DNA of 64,000 nt from Corbicula japonica (GCA_038501625.1 JAZAYU010000227.1:248001-312000), one strand, 5' to 3'. Shown: positions 25,785 through 37,659, numbered from the stretch's first letter. Notes: generated by a model from the letters alone, not told the origin. Translations and numbers: made by a program.

Positions 25785-27100
25785 TGTGAAAATTAAACGC
25801 ATTCCTATAATACCAATAATGTATTAAACCTGAATAAGAAACGGGATTTCATTTTAGAGAAGGTTCGAAACGAGAGAATATGCTTTCCAGGAATTCAAAC
25901 AAATGCGAAAAAATGATGCACGCTGTCATATATTTGACTTTCTTATAGAGACTAAAATCCTAAATATGTAATTCTCATTTCATTTCTTGTTACATTTTTC
26001 ATCGTAGTTCTTAACAAGGGTACAGACTGTATGTCAGTCCCACCCTCTCGAATCCGAAGGTGGCTAAAAAAATACTTTTTTTTCAAAATAAGAAAGCGAT
26101 TTATACACTTTTACAAATCTGTTTTGTTTTTTAGAGACTTTAAATGGACAGTAAGATAAGGCATATAAAGTTAAATATGCATATCAAGAATAGTCAGTTT
26201 CAACACATATAGCCTCTTCACAAAACCAACTTAGAAAAAAAGATATCATAGGTTTATAATCTGAGCAACCAAAATTTACCACAAAAACTACAATTTTCTA
26301 ATTTTCCTGTTAAGATTTACACTAACTGAGTAAAAGTTATGGAAGACGGCTTGGTAACTAAATGTACTAATTTACTAAATAAAAATAACGGATATAATTT
26401 AAAGATTGATCTGCACACACTTTCATTAATTAACTCTTACAGTGCAAGATATCGGCCAGACGTGATATACTCGTCCTGAGTGTCCTGAATGAGCGGCATA
26501 TATCACAAGTCGTTTGATCAATTTTGTCACCGGATGCGCTAATTAAATCAGTGGATTAGGGACATAGGCCAGTATACCATGTAACAAACTTGGCGCGTGA
26601 CCGTCCTATGCATCGAGCAGTTAGCAGCATAGATCACACGCTTGTCAAAGGACGGTGAAAATTAGCTTGTGCTTTAATTGATAATCAACTTCAGACAGTA
26701 TTTTAGAGCAAATATTTTTGATAAGATATTTGTAAAAATTAAAAAAATTATTGTAAAAAGTGCACTTATTCCTGAAGCATTTGCGGGCAAACATTCAGGT
26801 CTAACACATTGGCGGTAATATATATATATAAATAATATAACGTTAAATAACTGATACAAAGATAACTGTTTTAAGTGTAGATTCTCTTCAAATATTGATA
26901 TATTCTATATAAAGACGAAATAGAACAGTAAACATGGTGATTCAACGCAAAGTTGGGCATGAGAAACTTGTAACATGAATTGACTATTCTCAATTGTGTT
27001 ATTATAATTGCTTTCTTGTGGAACCTGGTGACAAAATGATAATCTTTTAACAGGTTAATAATTCTTGAGAGTTGTCAAATGATAAAATAAATGTTACTAT
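25785..27100. other. Gene-free spacer between convergent partial genes
   Basis: It contains a decayed family A end (26172-26235, minus) and a short 8-bp inverted repeat accgtcct/aggacggt (26600/26649). It also has a TA microsatellite at about 26818-26831. Further exons of either flanking gene were not recognised. Confidence 0.4.
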
Positions 27101-27478
27101 TCAACCAACCTTGTTGAGTCCTTTTTTCCCAAGGACGGGTCTTGTCACGTCGTAGTTCTTTGTTGGTGACGTATTCACATTTCCTTTGTATTTGAAAATC
27201 GTCGGCACCGCGTCTGTTTTCAAACGTTTACGAAAATTCACCCCCATTGATTGTTCAATAACAGTATTAACAACTAAAGACTGCCGATCAAAATGATGCT
27301 CACAAATCCGGGAACCTTTAGTGGGACTCCACGTCTTTGCGTATAGTCCTTTCCTTTTACACCTATCAACCCATACTTTATGTCTTTTAATGTCTTTTTC
27401 TTTATCGGGAAATCGAAAGAAACTAATATCCTTTTGATTCTGATTGTTTTTGCAATCAATAACAGCACAAACACCCAT
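27101..27478 (-). CDS. THAP-domain protein, first exon or short gene
   Basis: The 125-residue reading frame begins with a complete THAP zinc-dependent DNA-binding domain. The C2CH ligands are C4 and C9 near the N terminus and the C-x-x-H of ICEHHF. The family signature residues are the FRFP motif, the Trp of KVWVDRC, the W-x-P of KTWSPTK and the terminal AVPTIF box. THAP domains occur in host transcription regulators and in P-element and Kolobok-type transposases. Nothing transposase-like follows here. The frame ends at 27101, but AAG|GTTGGT at 27110/27109 is a plausible splice donor, so this may be exon 1 of a longer gene. It converges with the P2X7-like gene. The start is supported by ATG at 27478 directly before the first Cys block. 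Confidence 0.75.
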   Translation of the reverse strand: MGVCAVIDCKNNQNQKDISFFRFPDKEKDIKRHKVWVDRCKRKGLYAKTWSPTKGSRICEHHFDRQSLVVNTVIEQSMGVNFRKRLKTDAVPTIFKYKGNVNTSPTKNYDVTRPVLGKKGLNKVG

Positions 27479-27559
27479 TTTTATTATAATTAATCACCAT
27501 ATCATTATTGCGCTCATCTAATAATTATACAATTAGCCCTATTAATTATAAGCGTGAAA

Positions 27560-27600
27560 GATCCAATGACGTCATCGATATTAAGCTCCGCCCACTCCGA
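27560..27600 (-). promoter_or_regulatory. CRE/CCAAT and GC-box promoter block of the THAP exon
   Basis: On the minus strand, gatgacgtcattggatc (27576-27560) carries a palindromic CRE and a CCAAT box, preceded by gtgggcggag, a GC-box core (complement at about 27586-27595). It lies about 82 bp upstream of the THAP ATG. The 17-mer is identical to the one at 25151-25167. Confidence 0.55.
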
Positions 27601-28870
27601 AATTTTACCGATTTTGACAGCGCTTAAATTGTAGCTGTTAATTTTAATTTATGGCGTTGTTAGTGTGTGATTTCGATAAATGTGTATAAGATACAGATGA
27701 TTACTTATATTGGAACATATTTTAATGGAAACTAGGCACGTGTCAGTTTAGCTTTAAGAGAAAGCTTCCTACGACAGAAAAAATTACAAACCAGTATAGC
27801 GGCCGTATATTTCTTTATATTAAAAATACAACAATTCGTACAGGAAATATTATTTTAACTTTCCGTACCCATACGGCCGAATGATCAAAGTTATCTGTCA
27901 GAGAATTTTTGTTAAGTTGATAAGTTTTATGCCAACTCTTTTTTCTGAAGTCAAAATACTATACACATTTTAATCGATTCAATGACTTTCATTTCTTTAG
28001 AAAAAATGTTTAAGACTTTTTAGAACATTTAAAAGACCTTCATCACACATATTTCATAAACTGTGTATCCATGGGGTAGCATTACAGTTCACAAATATAA
28101 TCGCCAGCTTTGTTTTTCTAATGCAGGCATTTTCACATTTGTATTTCTATTTCCAGATTGGATAGCTGTTGCCAGATTCAATACGTAACACAATAACGTG
28201 ATCTCGTTTCGCACGAGTGTTGAATAAGAAAACCATTTGGCAATGACGAAAACTATCATGATCATGGTGAATTAAAGCTCACATCTGGACTACATTGACA
28301 CTTAACAGCGCAGAGCAACGAGGGATTTAACCTCTGAAATCACGTTGTAATATATCTAAATAGGAATGAGTATTAAACAGTCGCCAATATTATTTTAATC
28401 AAACTTAAAAAAATATATCTTTCACGGACGATGTCGATTTGTAAGAACTAAGGAAATTATACGTACAAGAAAGTAACAGTGTGAGTGTTCTGATGTACTA
28501 CTGAACTAATGACGAGAAATTTAATAATCCGAAATTCCACTCGGATAATTGTATTGTTGAAAACTACACTATAATTACCCTAGGTTCATGTTATAAGATT
28601 AATCTTACATAAACTTGTCAATAACGAAAACCAGACAGAACTCGGTTTCAGATGTCTATAGTTCTAACAGCGAAAATGACGATTTTATTTGACATTCGTA
28701 ATAAACATTAGATTACAACACACGGAAGGATTAACAGCTGTTTTGAAAGATGTGTAAAGCATGGCTGGAGATGGACAAATTGCTTGTTTTCTTAGTGTAA
28801 TGATATAGTGCTATTCGCCCATTAAGCGTATCGAGTTCTTATAACGTCTTATAGCTGTAAAAACATTTAC
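27601..28870. other. Upstream flank of the dopamine receptor gene
   Basis: No repeat of the main families is evident here. A good acceptor-like polypyrimidine plus AG (ttgcttgttttcttag, AG at 28794-28795) suggests a possible 5'-UTR intron boundary. An in-frame TAA at 28823 precedes the ATG with no ATG between, supporting the start chosen for the receptor. Confidence 0.4.
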
Positions 28871-30343
28871 ATGATAGCCCAAGGAAGCAATACCTCTAAT
28901 TTAGTTTTCGCCTCCATTTGGCAGATTGCTAATATAAGGACAGAAACCACTCTACCAGCTTATAATTTACTGAGCAACGAGAGCAACGAAAGTTATGACC
29001 AAACGATTCCGATGTTTCCCAACACAACAGAATCTGTAGAAATTGCGGCTGACCATAAGCATCCAGTAATTGGAGTAGTGTTGGCAATGTTTTCATTTAT
29101 AACTGTGCTAGGCAACTTGCTCGTGATAGCAGCTGTTGTTAAAGAACTATATTTACGGACAGTTACAAACTACCTTATAGTTTCCTTGGCCATTGCTGAC
29201 GTGATGGTTGGGGGCATTGTTATGCCATTCAGCATTAGTTTTGAGCTCAACAATCAAGTGTGGTATTATGGCACGGCTTGGTGCGATTTGTGGCATTCCT
29301 TTGACGTTCTTGGAAGTACGGCGTCTATTTTAAATCTATGCATAATCTCCTTAGATAGATATTGGGCGATCACAGACCCGATAGCTTACCCTACCCGAAT
29401 GTCTCCTTGCCGAGTTTCTATTCTGATCGCGTTTGTGTGGCTTTGTTCAGCTGGGATATCTTTTCCGGCTATCGCTTGGTGGAAAGCGGTCACTCCTCCT
29501 GGATTACCAAGCACGTCATGCGTGTTTACTGAGGACACAGCGTACTTGATATTTTCTTCTATGGTGTCATTTTATTTTCCAGCCATTGTTATGATATTTG
29601 TTTATATTCAGATATATAAAGCAGCACGAAATCAAAAGAAAAGTATTGAATCTGGGACCAAAGTGTTGACTTCTAACCGATTGTTTGGACCGTCGGGCGT
29701 AATGACATTGCGAATTCACAGAGGAGGAATGGCTAAATGCCGTTCGCCAAATACAACACCGGAATTAGCGTCATATAGAAAGCACAGTGATAGTGATGAA
29801 GAGGATACATCCTTGACGTCACATATGACGTCAAATCCTCAAACACCTGTTCATAGTGTAAACCATGAAACACATAATGGTGAAAATGGTCAGCAACCGC
29901 TTGAAAACCAACATCAACACCACCAAAACCAACGGCCAATGAAATTTATTACAAAAAGATTACGACATATGGCTCTGAGTAAAAAGTTATCAAAATTCGC
30001 AAAGGAGCAAAAAGCTGCAAAAACATTGGGAATAGTTGTGGGAGTTTTCATTATTTGTTGGTTGCCATTCTTTGTTACAAATTTTCTTCTAGGAATTTGT
30101 GGTGATTCATGTGTGAGGAAACCGGATATTATAATGCCAATATTTACATGGTTCGGGTACATAAATTCTGGAGTTAACCCAATCATTTATGCCCTGTCTA
30201 TGCGGGATTTTAGACGAGCCTTTGGAAGAACAATATTCTGTTGTTGCCCGAAATATCGATTTTATCAAAACAGACGTCGCCAAAAGACATATAGGAACAG
30301 CAATGTAACTACTTCTAGTTTTATTGGTTCTGCTAATGTATAA
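28871..30343 (+). CDS. Dop1R2: Dopamine receptor, invertebrate D1-like (Dop1R2/DAMB type)
   Basis: This is a single-exon 490-residue class A GPCR. The N terminus has N-glycosylation sequons at N7, N36, N39 and N51. Seven membrane segments carry the family landmarks GN at 81-82 (TM1), D110 (TM2), amine-binding D145 (TM3), DRY 162-164, W190 (TM4), S229/S230/S233 and P237 (TM5), CWLPF 396-400 (TM6) and NPIIY 436-440 (TM7). C138 and C217 can form the extracellular disulfide. DRYWAIT-P, SFPAI-WW and especially LRIHRGG in the third intracellular loop, plus SKKLSKFAKE before TM6, match insect DAMB from memory, which supports a Gs-coupled dopamine receptor. The third loop is long and His/Gln-rich, and CCC 457-459 is a likely palmitoylation site. 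No frameshift or stop. An octopamine or tyramine receptor is less likely. Confidence 0.92.
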   Translation: MIAQGSNTSNLVFASIWQIANIRTETTLPAYNLLSNESNESYDQTIPMFPNTTESVEIAADHKHPVIGVVLAMFSFITVLGNLLVIAAVVKELYLRTVTNYLIVSLAIADVMVGGIVMPFSISFELNNQVWYYGTAWCDLWHSFDVLGSTASILNLCIISLDRYWAITDPIAYPTRMSPCRVSILIAFVWLCSAGISFPAIAWWKAVTPPGLPSTSCVFTEDTAYLIFSSMVSFYFPAIVMIFVYIQIYKAARNQKKSIESGTKVLTSNRLFGPSGVMTLRIHRGGMAKCRSPNTTPELASYRKHSDSDEEDTSLTSHMTSNPQTPVHSVNHETHNGENGQQPLENQHQHHQNQRPMKFITKRLRHMALSKKLSKFAKEQKAAKTLGIVVGVFIICWLPFFVTNFLLGICGDSCVRKPDIIMPIFTWFGYINSGVNPIIYALSMRDFRRAFGRTIFCCCPKYRFYQNRRRQKTYRNSNVTTSSFIGSANV

Positions 30344-33112
30344 AGCTTATATGAGCCTCGTTTTCGGAAATTGCGTCATCGGTGATATTTTTAGCATTTT
30401 CGTTTTTTATAATGTACGAAAGAACACAAGTATATTAATTATTTTTTGCTAAACATGAAAAAATTATGTTACAAAGTTGACTGCGCCATTTATTTGTAAC
30501 ATTGAGATGCATAATCAATGTCGCCTGTTAACAGTTTTTTCGTCATTTCAAGAAATGACATCAACCTCCCAGAAATATATTTTCGCATGCGAGACTCATA
30601 TTATTATTGATAAAATCATTTAAATGCTTATTGCCCGTTTTTTTTCATGCACTTACTAACAAATAATACTATTTTTTGACTTAATACACAAATTAATTGT
30701 TTGAATGCAGAAATTCATTTTTGCCAATAAATTTTACATGTAATGAGAACAGAGTTGAAAATTAATTATAAAACTGTCAAACGAATACGAGATTTTTGTA
30801 TCTTTGTAGGAAGAAAGAGCAGTCACCAAGTGCTTGGAATTACAAGACTGCAGACGAAACAGAGCGTTATTTCTTATCCATTCTACAAAAGGTCATACGC
30901 AATGTAACTTGAACAAACTTAGAATTAAACTGTAAATCTTACAGTTCATTAAATTCGCTTAAAACGAACTGGACTGACTTATCATTTCTAAGTTTGATCG
31001 TTGAATAAACATATATAAGTCCGCAAGTTATTAAATGCATACAAAGTGAATACGTTGACATTGACAAAATCAATGACAGTATGCGTTTTTGTTTATTTTT
31101 CATGATAAACTGAGAAAGCTCCTAACGAACTAGTTTTCCAAACAATGAATTCCATACAGATTTGAAAATAAAAATAAATTAGACTGTCAATATTTTACTT
31201 CATGTCATCGAATGTGCTAGAATAAAGAGCCGAATGTGCTAAAATACAGATCGCGCAAAATGAAAATAAGTGTTTGTTAACCATTTTTGAAAAAAAAACA
31301 CGATATAATATAGGGACCTCTTTGTCCGTCAGTTCTTCTTTCATAAAATTGAAATGTTTACTATAACATTTACATTTCGTAATGTGTTGATGAATTACTA
31401 GAATTATAACGCTTATGATAACTGGGTCGTGATGATACAAAAATCTAATGGTCAAGTCACATATGACAGAAATATCTTTGAACTTCGATTTTGTCTCGTA
31501 AACTTTACTTTAACTTGCATTTACCTATATGTCTTCTTCCGAATTGTTTTTCTTATAGATAGAGTTATGGCCCTATTTGTACTTAAATGTAATCTCGAGA
31601 ACTTCACGTTGGCTATAGCATTGCCATTTCTGAATATTTCTTTGTCATAATTTGTTATTTCAATATTAAATGACAATAAAATATTAAAAACAGACACAAT
31701 TATCAAAGCGAGGTACTTAGATTTGGCACTAAACCTTATCACAGGCTGTAAAACTTTACCATGTCCTTATATTTCCTCATCAAATTGCAAACTGTCACGT
31801 ATAACGACATATTCATAACGTGCCAAAAGCTGTCGGTTTAAGTAACATTTGACAGAGATGTGTTGGCCTTTGTAAAGAAAAGTTAACGTTGACTGTAGCT
31901 TTGCTTTTTCTTATATAAATTTCATCAGATATTTATTACCACAATGGTTGTGATTAAGCAAAATGTATTGATGATCAAGGTCAAATTTTAAATAGTTATG
32001 TGAAGCATGCTGTCTTTTATGAAAGACCCTTGCTAAACCGGTTATCCACGAGTTCATTTATATTGCAAAACCCATCTAACACTTGCAACAGTTGAATTTT
32101 TAACCTATAAAAATTAGTGGACTGCATGATCATAAGGAACCAGTAATGAAACAAAATCACTAAATCAAATTACGCGAGACATTATACGGCCGACACTCAG
32201 CAATAAATGGTTGTTATGTTCATAAATTAAAACAGAACCTTAAAATTGTTCTGATGATACTAAAGTCGGTTCGACTGACTCAAGAGGGGCATTTTGGCAC
32301 TGTCATAACACTTAGCTCCATACCACTGGCTTTAACAGTTTTCTAACCTGGTGCCTATAAACATGTTCAAACAGATCAAGACTGCCTTTTTCTTATGTGT
32401 CGTGTTTAATTTCTTTCTAACTTCTCATTTGTTTTCTTTTTGAACAAACTCAAAAGGTGAAACATTGATAGACTCAACAATAATTACTTTTTTCTGGGGG
32501 AGGGATTGATAGGGGATGGATGACTATTAGACACGACACAAACTCATAACGGAAAACACAAGTACTCTACAGAATCATCTAATTTGTATGACGAGGTCAG
32601 AAGAGCGAATTCGTGTTTATAACATGACAAGTTAAAATAGACATTACAAACAATTACGGAAAAATAAATAGCGTCGGAGAGTTCAGCGGTACAATATATT
32701 TGCTACAGATGTGCGACTGATACAAAAACAACTAAATAAAATCAAATAACAGAAACTCACAATTTCATTGAACGACAGAAAACTTACAGCAGTATAATTA
32801 AAACGTAATATTCGGGCAATGTCTAAGGTTCATCATTTTAATTCTGAACTGGAGTGTAACTTTTGATAAAAAATAAACAGTGGAATATAGAGTGAATAAC
32901 AAATAAGATAACACAGTCTTCTCTCTTAGTGTAAAAAGAAAAAAAAACATTTAAAGGTAAAGGTAAACTAAATTACCGAAATTACTAACTTATTGAGAGA
33001 TCCAGACCAATCGACGAGAACGTTGGCATTGATAATACCGATCGCAAACTCTCAAAATGCATTCAATCAATACCTCGAACGGATGGTGGCGAAGGTGTTC
33101 ATACGGATTTTA
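30344..33112. other. 3' flank and gene-free tract
   Basis: The first candidate polyadenylation signal (AATAAA) with some context is at 30726-30731. Otherwise AT-rich, with short random ORFs only. Confidence 0.4.
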
Positions 33113-33364
33113 GAAAAAAGCAACATATGCATATCAGGAATCGCCACACTCAAAAAACACAGCCTCCCCACGCAGCGAAAAAGAAGAGAGGAAGAGAGAG
33201 AGAGCGCATGTTTTATATATGTATGTCAATTCAAATAGGACGCCACAAACAATTAATAAACAAGAGAACCTTTGGGGATACCGCCTTGGAACGGTCAGTG
33301 GCAAAACAAATTGCCACTGGGGGTTTAAACCAGGTTCTAGGGTGCACCAACCTCACACTTGCCT
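33113..33364 (-). repeat. Family A copy A6
   Basis: It starts with an A-run followed by 'gcaacatatgcatatcag' and continues through the central inverted repeat to 'cctcacacttgcc'. It is almost identical to 56120-56371, including the unusual 'gcaaca' variant of the end. Confidence 0.8.
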
Positions 33365-33525
33365 AGAAGGATTTAACCATATTTATGTCATTTCAAAATA
33401 GCTTAAACTTTCCTGAAACATAAAATCTAGTTCAGTGTCATGGTTAATTTCCTTACAACGGTTGTTAGGCAATGCAGCACAAGAGCAGGCAGGCATATAG
33501 TGAGGTCGTTTTGGCAAAAAGACTT

Positions 33526-33612
33526 ACATGCTCTCTCTTTTTCTACTTTTTGGCTGTGTGGGGAGGCTGTGTTTTCTGAATGTGGCAGTTCCTGATAAGC
33601 ATTTGTCACTTA
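33526..33612 (+). repeat. Family A 3'-end fragment A7
   Basis: 'atgctctc', 'tttggctgtgtgggg', 'ctgtgttttctgaatgtgg' and 'ttcctgataagcat' match the 3' end of the family. Confidence 0.65.
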
Positions 33613-34404
33613 AATTTACAAATTGATAATCATTGTTTGGTGTGTAATGTCTTTTGTACAAAGTGAGTTGATGTGTTTTGTACCAAAATATCCAGTAAAT
33701 ACACGTGGTTTCCGGTTTCAGAAGTTGTTTTCAGACACGTTTAAGTTTTATTTAAAATTATAATAGTATGGGAGCATTTTTCAACTGAAGGTAAAAGTGG
33801 TGTGTTCAGGAATCTTGTGTGCCTCAATCACTCCAAACAAATTATCTCATGAATGAATAGAACAGAAAGACATAATGACAATATGAAGTTACATACTTTT
33901 GTTTATGGTTTTGTGTGCCATTGCTGTTAGGTCGATTTAGTTTCGGAAAATCGCTACTTTATAACACAATCAAGACTATGGGTATACTAAATACAAATGT
34001 CATGTAGACTGTGTCGCCACTTAGCACAATACATGCTGTTTAGTTGGCTTAAATATAGGTACAGAAATACACCCAACAAAATATTTAGTAAATAATGTCA
34101 CGATTCAACCTGTTGAGCATTATGAACATAAAAGGCGGGAATTGTGTGTGCAAGAATCATCTTTGCATCAATCAATGAAAACAACATCATACAAAAAGAA
34201 GAGAAAATCGAGACATTTAAGATATTAACCTTGGTTAGTTTTCGTTCGCTTTTGCTAAAAATTAAAATGGATACACTAGCTGATACACACAAATAATAAA
34301 AAATCATACCACCAATTTAACTTGAAACAATTTTCTGATATTCTAGATGAACTTAGTCAGTCCAAAATATCTTTTAAAACACAAATTCAAAAAGTAAACG
34401 TTAT
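33613..34404. other. Gene-free spacer
   Basis: Nothing recognisable. Confidence 0.4.
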
Positions 34405-34713
34405 TTGAGCCGGTGGGTGGGTTGGAGTTATTTCACCAAGACATCTTGTACTTGTTTTGTGATACGAGAACCTGTTGGGGCAAGTGTGAGGTTGGTGCAC
34501 CCTAGAAACTGGTTTAACCCCCAGTGGCAAATTTTTGCCACTGACCGTTCCAAGACGGTAACCCCTCTGGTTCTCATTTTCGTTAATTGTTTGAGGCGTC
34601 CATATTGAAATCGATTATTGTAACACCATGCTCTCTTTTCCTCTCTACTGTTTGGCTGTGTGGGGAGGCTGTGTCTGTTCGCTGTGGCCATCCCTGAAAT
34701 GCATATTTCATTT
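34405..34713 (+). repeat. Family A copy A8
   Basis: It begins at 'gagccggtgggtgggttgg', is well conserved through the central inverted repeat, and ends at 'tgaaatgcatatttcat'. The first ~200 bp of the full element are missing. Confidence 0.8.
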
Positions 34714-34841
34714 TTTATAGTCATTTACTTAAAATGCGGATTCCTACACCATATACCCGAGAATTGGAATCGACGATTTAACAAACATATCTGCTGGAAT
34801 TCGTGGTAATTTAAAGCGCATAGTGCTACCGCTGATAATAA

Positions 34842-35175
34842 TAGGTGAAATATGCATACAAGAAATGGCTATACAAACCAGCTGAGCCTCTCCACACTGC
34901 CAAAAAGTAGAGAGGAATGTGAGCATGCTTTATGAAATGATCAATTTCATATTAGACAGAACAAACAATTATCGAAAAGGTGAAGTCGAGGGGCTACCGA
35001 ATTGGAACGGTCAGAGGCAAAACAATTCGCCACTGTAGGTTTAAACCAGGTTCTAGGACGAACAAATCTCGTTTTTGCCCCAACAGGTTCTCATATGAAC
35101 AAACACGAACAATTCGGTGAATGAGGTAGTCTTACCCACCTATCAACCAACTATGCAATGTTTCATGCATACAGT
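34842..35175 (-). repeat. Family A copy A9, diverged
   Basis: It reads from 'ggtgaaatatgcatac' through 'ttggaacggtcag' and 'aaaccaggttctagg' to 'gcaatgtttcatgcat'. It is older than its neighbour A8 and in the opposite orientation. Confidence 0.7.
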
Positions 35176-35189
35176 ACTTTAGTATTTTA

Positions 35190-35343
35190 TTCCGTACGGA
35201 CCGTTCCCATTTTCGTTTGTTTGTGGTGTTTTATTTACAACTGATCACTGTGTATACACATGATCCCTTTTCTACTCTACATTGAGTTTGTTTTGAGGTG
35301 CTGTTGTTTTAGTGTGGCTATTCCTGGTAAGCATATTTAATTA
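35190..35343 (+). repeat. Family A 3'-half copy A10
   Basis: It starts at 'gtacggaccgttccc' near the central inverted repeat and ends at 'cctggtaagcatattta'. Diverged. Confidence 0.6.
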
Positions 35344-36926
35344 TTTTCAGGTAAAATTTAACAGCAAGTATTTTGCAACACTTTTTTACATAGTACATTT
35401 TGTCCTATTTAATTGCACAAATTCATTTGTGAAAATACTATCAAGCCAAGCCTTTACGTTGCTTCTTTGTTGTCAATTTGCAAGAAACAACTGTCAGTTA
35501 GTTTTATCTTTTTACCAATAGAAAGCAAACCATATCATTCGGTAGACTTGCATTTTAATTCGCTTTCAATAGCACACGCGTCTATATACTTACATGTGGA
35601 TCTTACATGTTCTAACCATGGCGATGGCATGTGCTAACAACATAAAAATTCATGTAAGCAGAACATCCCTGACAAATTAAAAATATTACAGACATGTATT
35701 ATGATGTAATTTCTATGTACATGTAATACTTCGTTTTACAAATATATATCATTCAGTTCAAATATATTAATTCATGTTATATCAAGATCTAATTTGTCCA
35801 TTTATACATTTGTCGTTTTTATCTTGTTTAGCTTCATAGCAACAAATTTTACCTTTTTTGCTAAAATTGATGAAGTTTCATTTCAACCAATCCCATGGAC
35901 TTTTTAAACTTCATCTGTTGACAAATTAATTTAGAATTGAAAACGTTAGAGAAAAGGACAGTTTACCAATTCCGTCTTTTTGTAAACTTCAATTAATTTC
36001 ACCCGCTCAATCACATGGAAACATACCATCAATTACCCTGTCTACTGTGCCATTCATTGTAAAGGAAACACAACTTGGCATTCCAATGCCAGAACGTGAC
36101 ATTAAACTCGAGTACATTCAATTAGTTTCAAAAAGTGATAACATATTACATAATAAACATGATAAATATAGTTCTCTATAATGACATTGTTACATGTATT
36201 ATGCTCTTAAGAATTTAATTGCATATATAAACAATTATTATCACCAATCCAAGATTTAAACTTCTTTTTGGATAAACGTAAAATGATTGTCGCCGTAGAA
36301 AGTATATTTTGAGTAAAAGATAGAAGAAAAGTACGCGACGCAATATTTTAAGCAGCATTCATTGCGTGCAGGTACTGCTATGCAGTAAATAATTGCAGTT
36401 GCAATATATTTAAAGCTAAAGTTATTTTATCGTTACTAATGCTGTTAAATTAACTAACAACTGTTTCTAAAATTTTCTGATTAGTTCAAAAGTTCTGTGA
36501 ACTTTGCTTCGTTTCAGTCATTTTTATTTATTGGTACAAATAATATAAACCACACCTGAGGAACTAAAATATTCCACCCCGGGTTGTTAAATCGATTGTT
36601 CTTCATGCAATGATCAAACATTTCAACTGATTAAGCTAGACATCTATCAAACACTTTCAAATTTAGTGGGCATGTGTCTACTTAGTCAATAGATCCCAAA
36701 TGGTTTCAGTAGTAATATGTCATGACAGGTTTTTGAGAACTGTCGTAATTGCTTCTTGAAATATCAGAATAGTTACCTAGTTACCTAGGGGTGATTGTTG
36801 TTAATAACATTGTAGGATTTTATTCCTAATCACTATAAATTACATATGATTCCCCAGCATTAAGCAAATTTTATGTTAAATATCTCAAAAGAATGCACAT
36901 TGAAGGAACGTTATTTGCAAAAAAGT
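35344..36926. other. Gene-free AT-rich tract
   Basis: No gene, RNA or known-family repeat recognised. Confidence 0.45.
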
Positions 36927-37275
36927 AGTGAAATAAGCACATCAGGAATGGCCACATTCAGTAAACACAGCCTTCCCACAGAGTCAAAACACTTGCTCCA
37001 AAAGGTTCTTAAATGCATAAACAAGGTTGTCTCGGTGAAATAACTCCAACTCACACATTTGCTTGCAAAAGCAGACCAACATATAATACATAAGAAGCTT
37101 ATGGAATTGTAAAGCAAACGGGTGGGTATTCAATGACCTTACCGAGGCCAGAACCAGGAGTCAAATCAACAAGAACACGATGAAAGGGATAAAAAACAAA
37201 AGATCGAGCTTCTAGTGTATTTTAAAAGATTTATATAAACCGTCATAAACTCTTTATTCCAAGCCAGTGTCGTGC
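36927..37275 (-). repeat. Family A copy A11 with internal deletion
   Basis: The 3' end ('agtgaaataagcacatcagg', 'cagccttcccaca') is joined directly to the 5' half ('aacaaggttgtctcggtgaaa' through 'gagcttctag' and 'tcataaactctt'). The central inverted-repeat region is missing. Confidence 0.7.
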
Positions 37276-37659
37276 AACCAAAGAGGTAAGCATAAATATC
37301 AACTGTGTTTAATCACCGAGCATGCAGAGCGCTATAGAATATAAGTAGTGGTGTAAACCTTTCTTTTTGAATTTACAAATGATTTTTTTTCAAATAACGT
37401 GGATGTACACCAACTGCAATGAAAACGCAACCAATATAAATATTAATGGTCCACTGAATTTTTAAACTTTCTCTCTTACAGTAACCCCGTACAAACGAAC
37501 GAAATTGTCGTTTGGCGTGTAGACATGCAAGAATAACCTTAAAACAAGTCCATTTGTTGACATTTACATACGGCTACACAAATCCATCTTCAGTTTTCAA
37601 GTTTTACTCTAAACAAATGTGATAACACCAAGGCTTCATACAACCAGCGGCATGCAGTT

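Noticed and set aside
29733..30186. Minus-strand ORFs opposite the receptor
   Set aside because: They are shadows of the dopamine receptor coding sequence.
33127..33401. Several overlapping ORFs with similar peptides also seen at 34428, 53849 and 56216
   Set aside because: They are readings of family A copies in different frames. No frame is conserved between copies.
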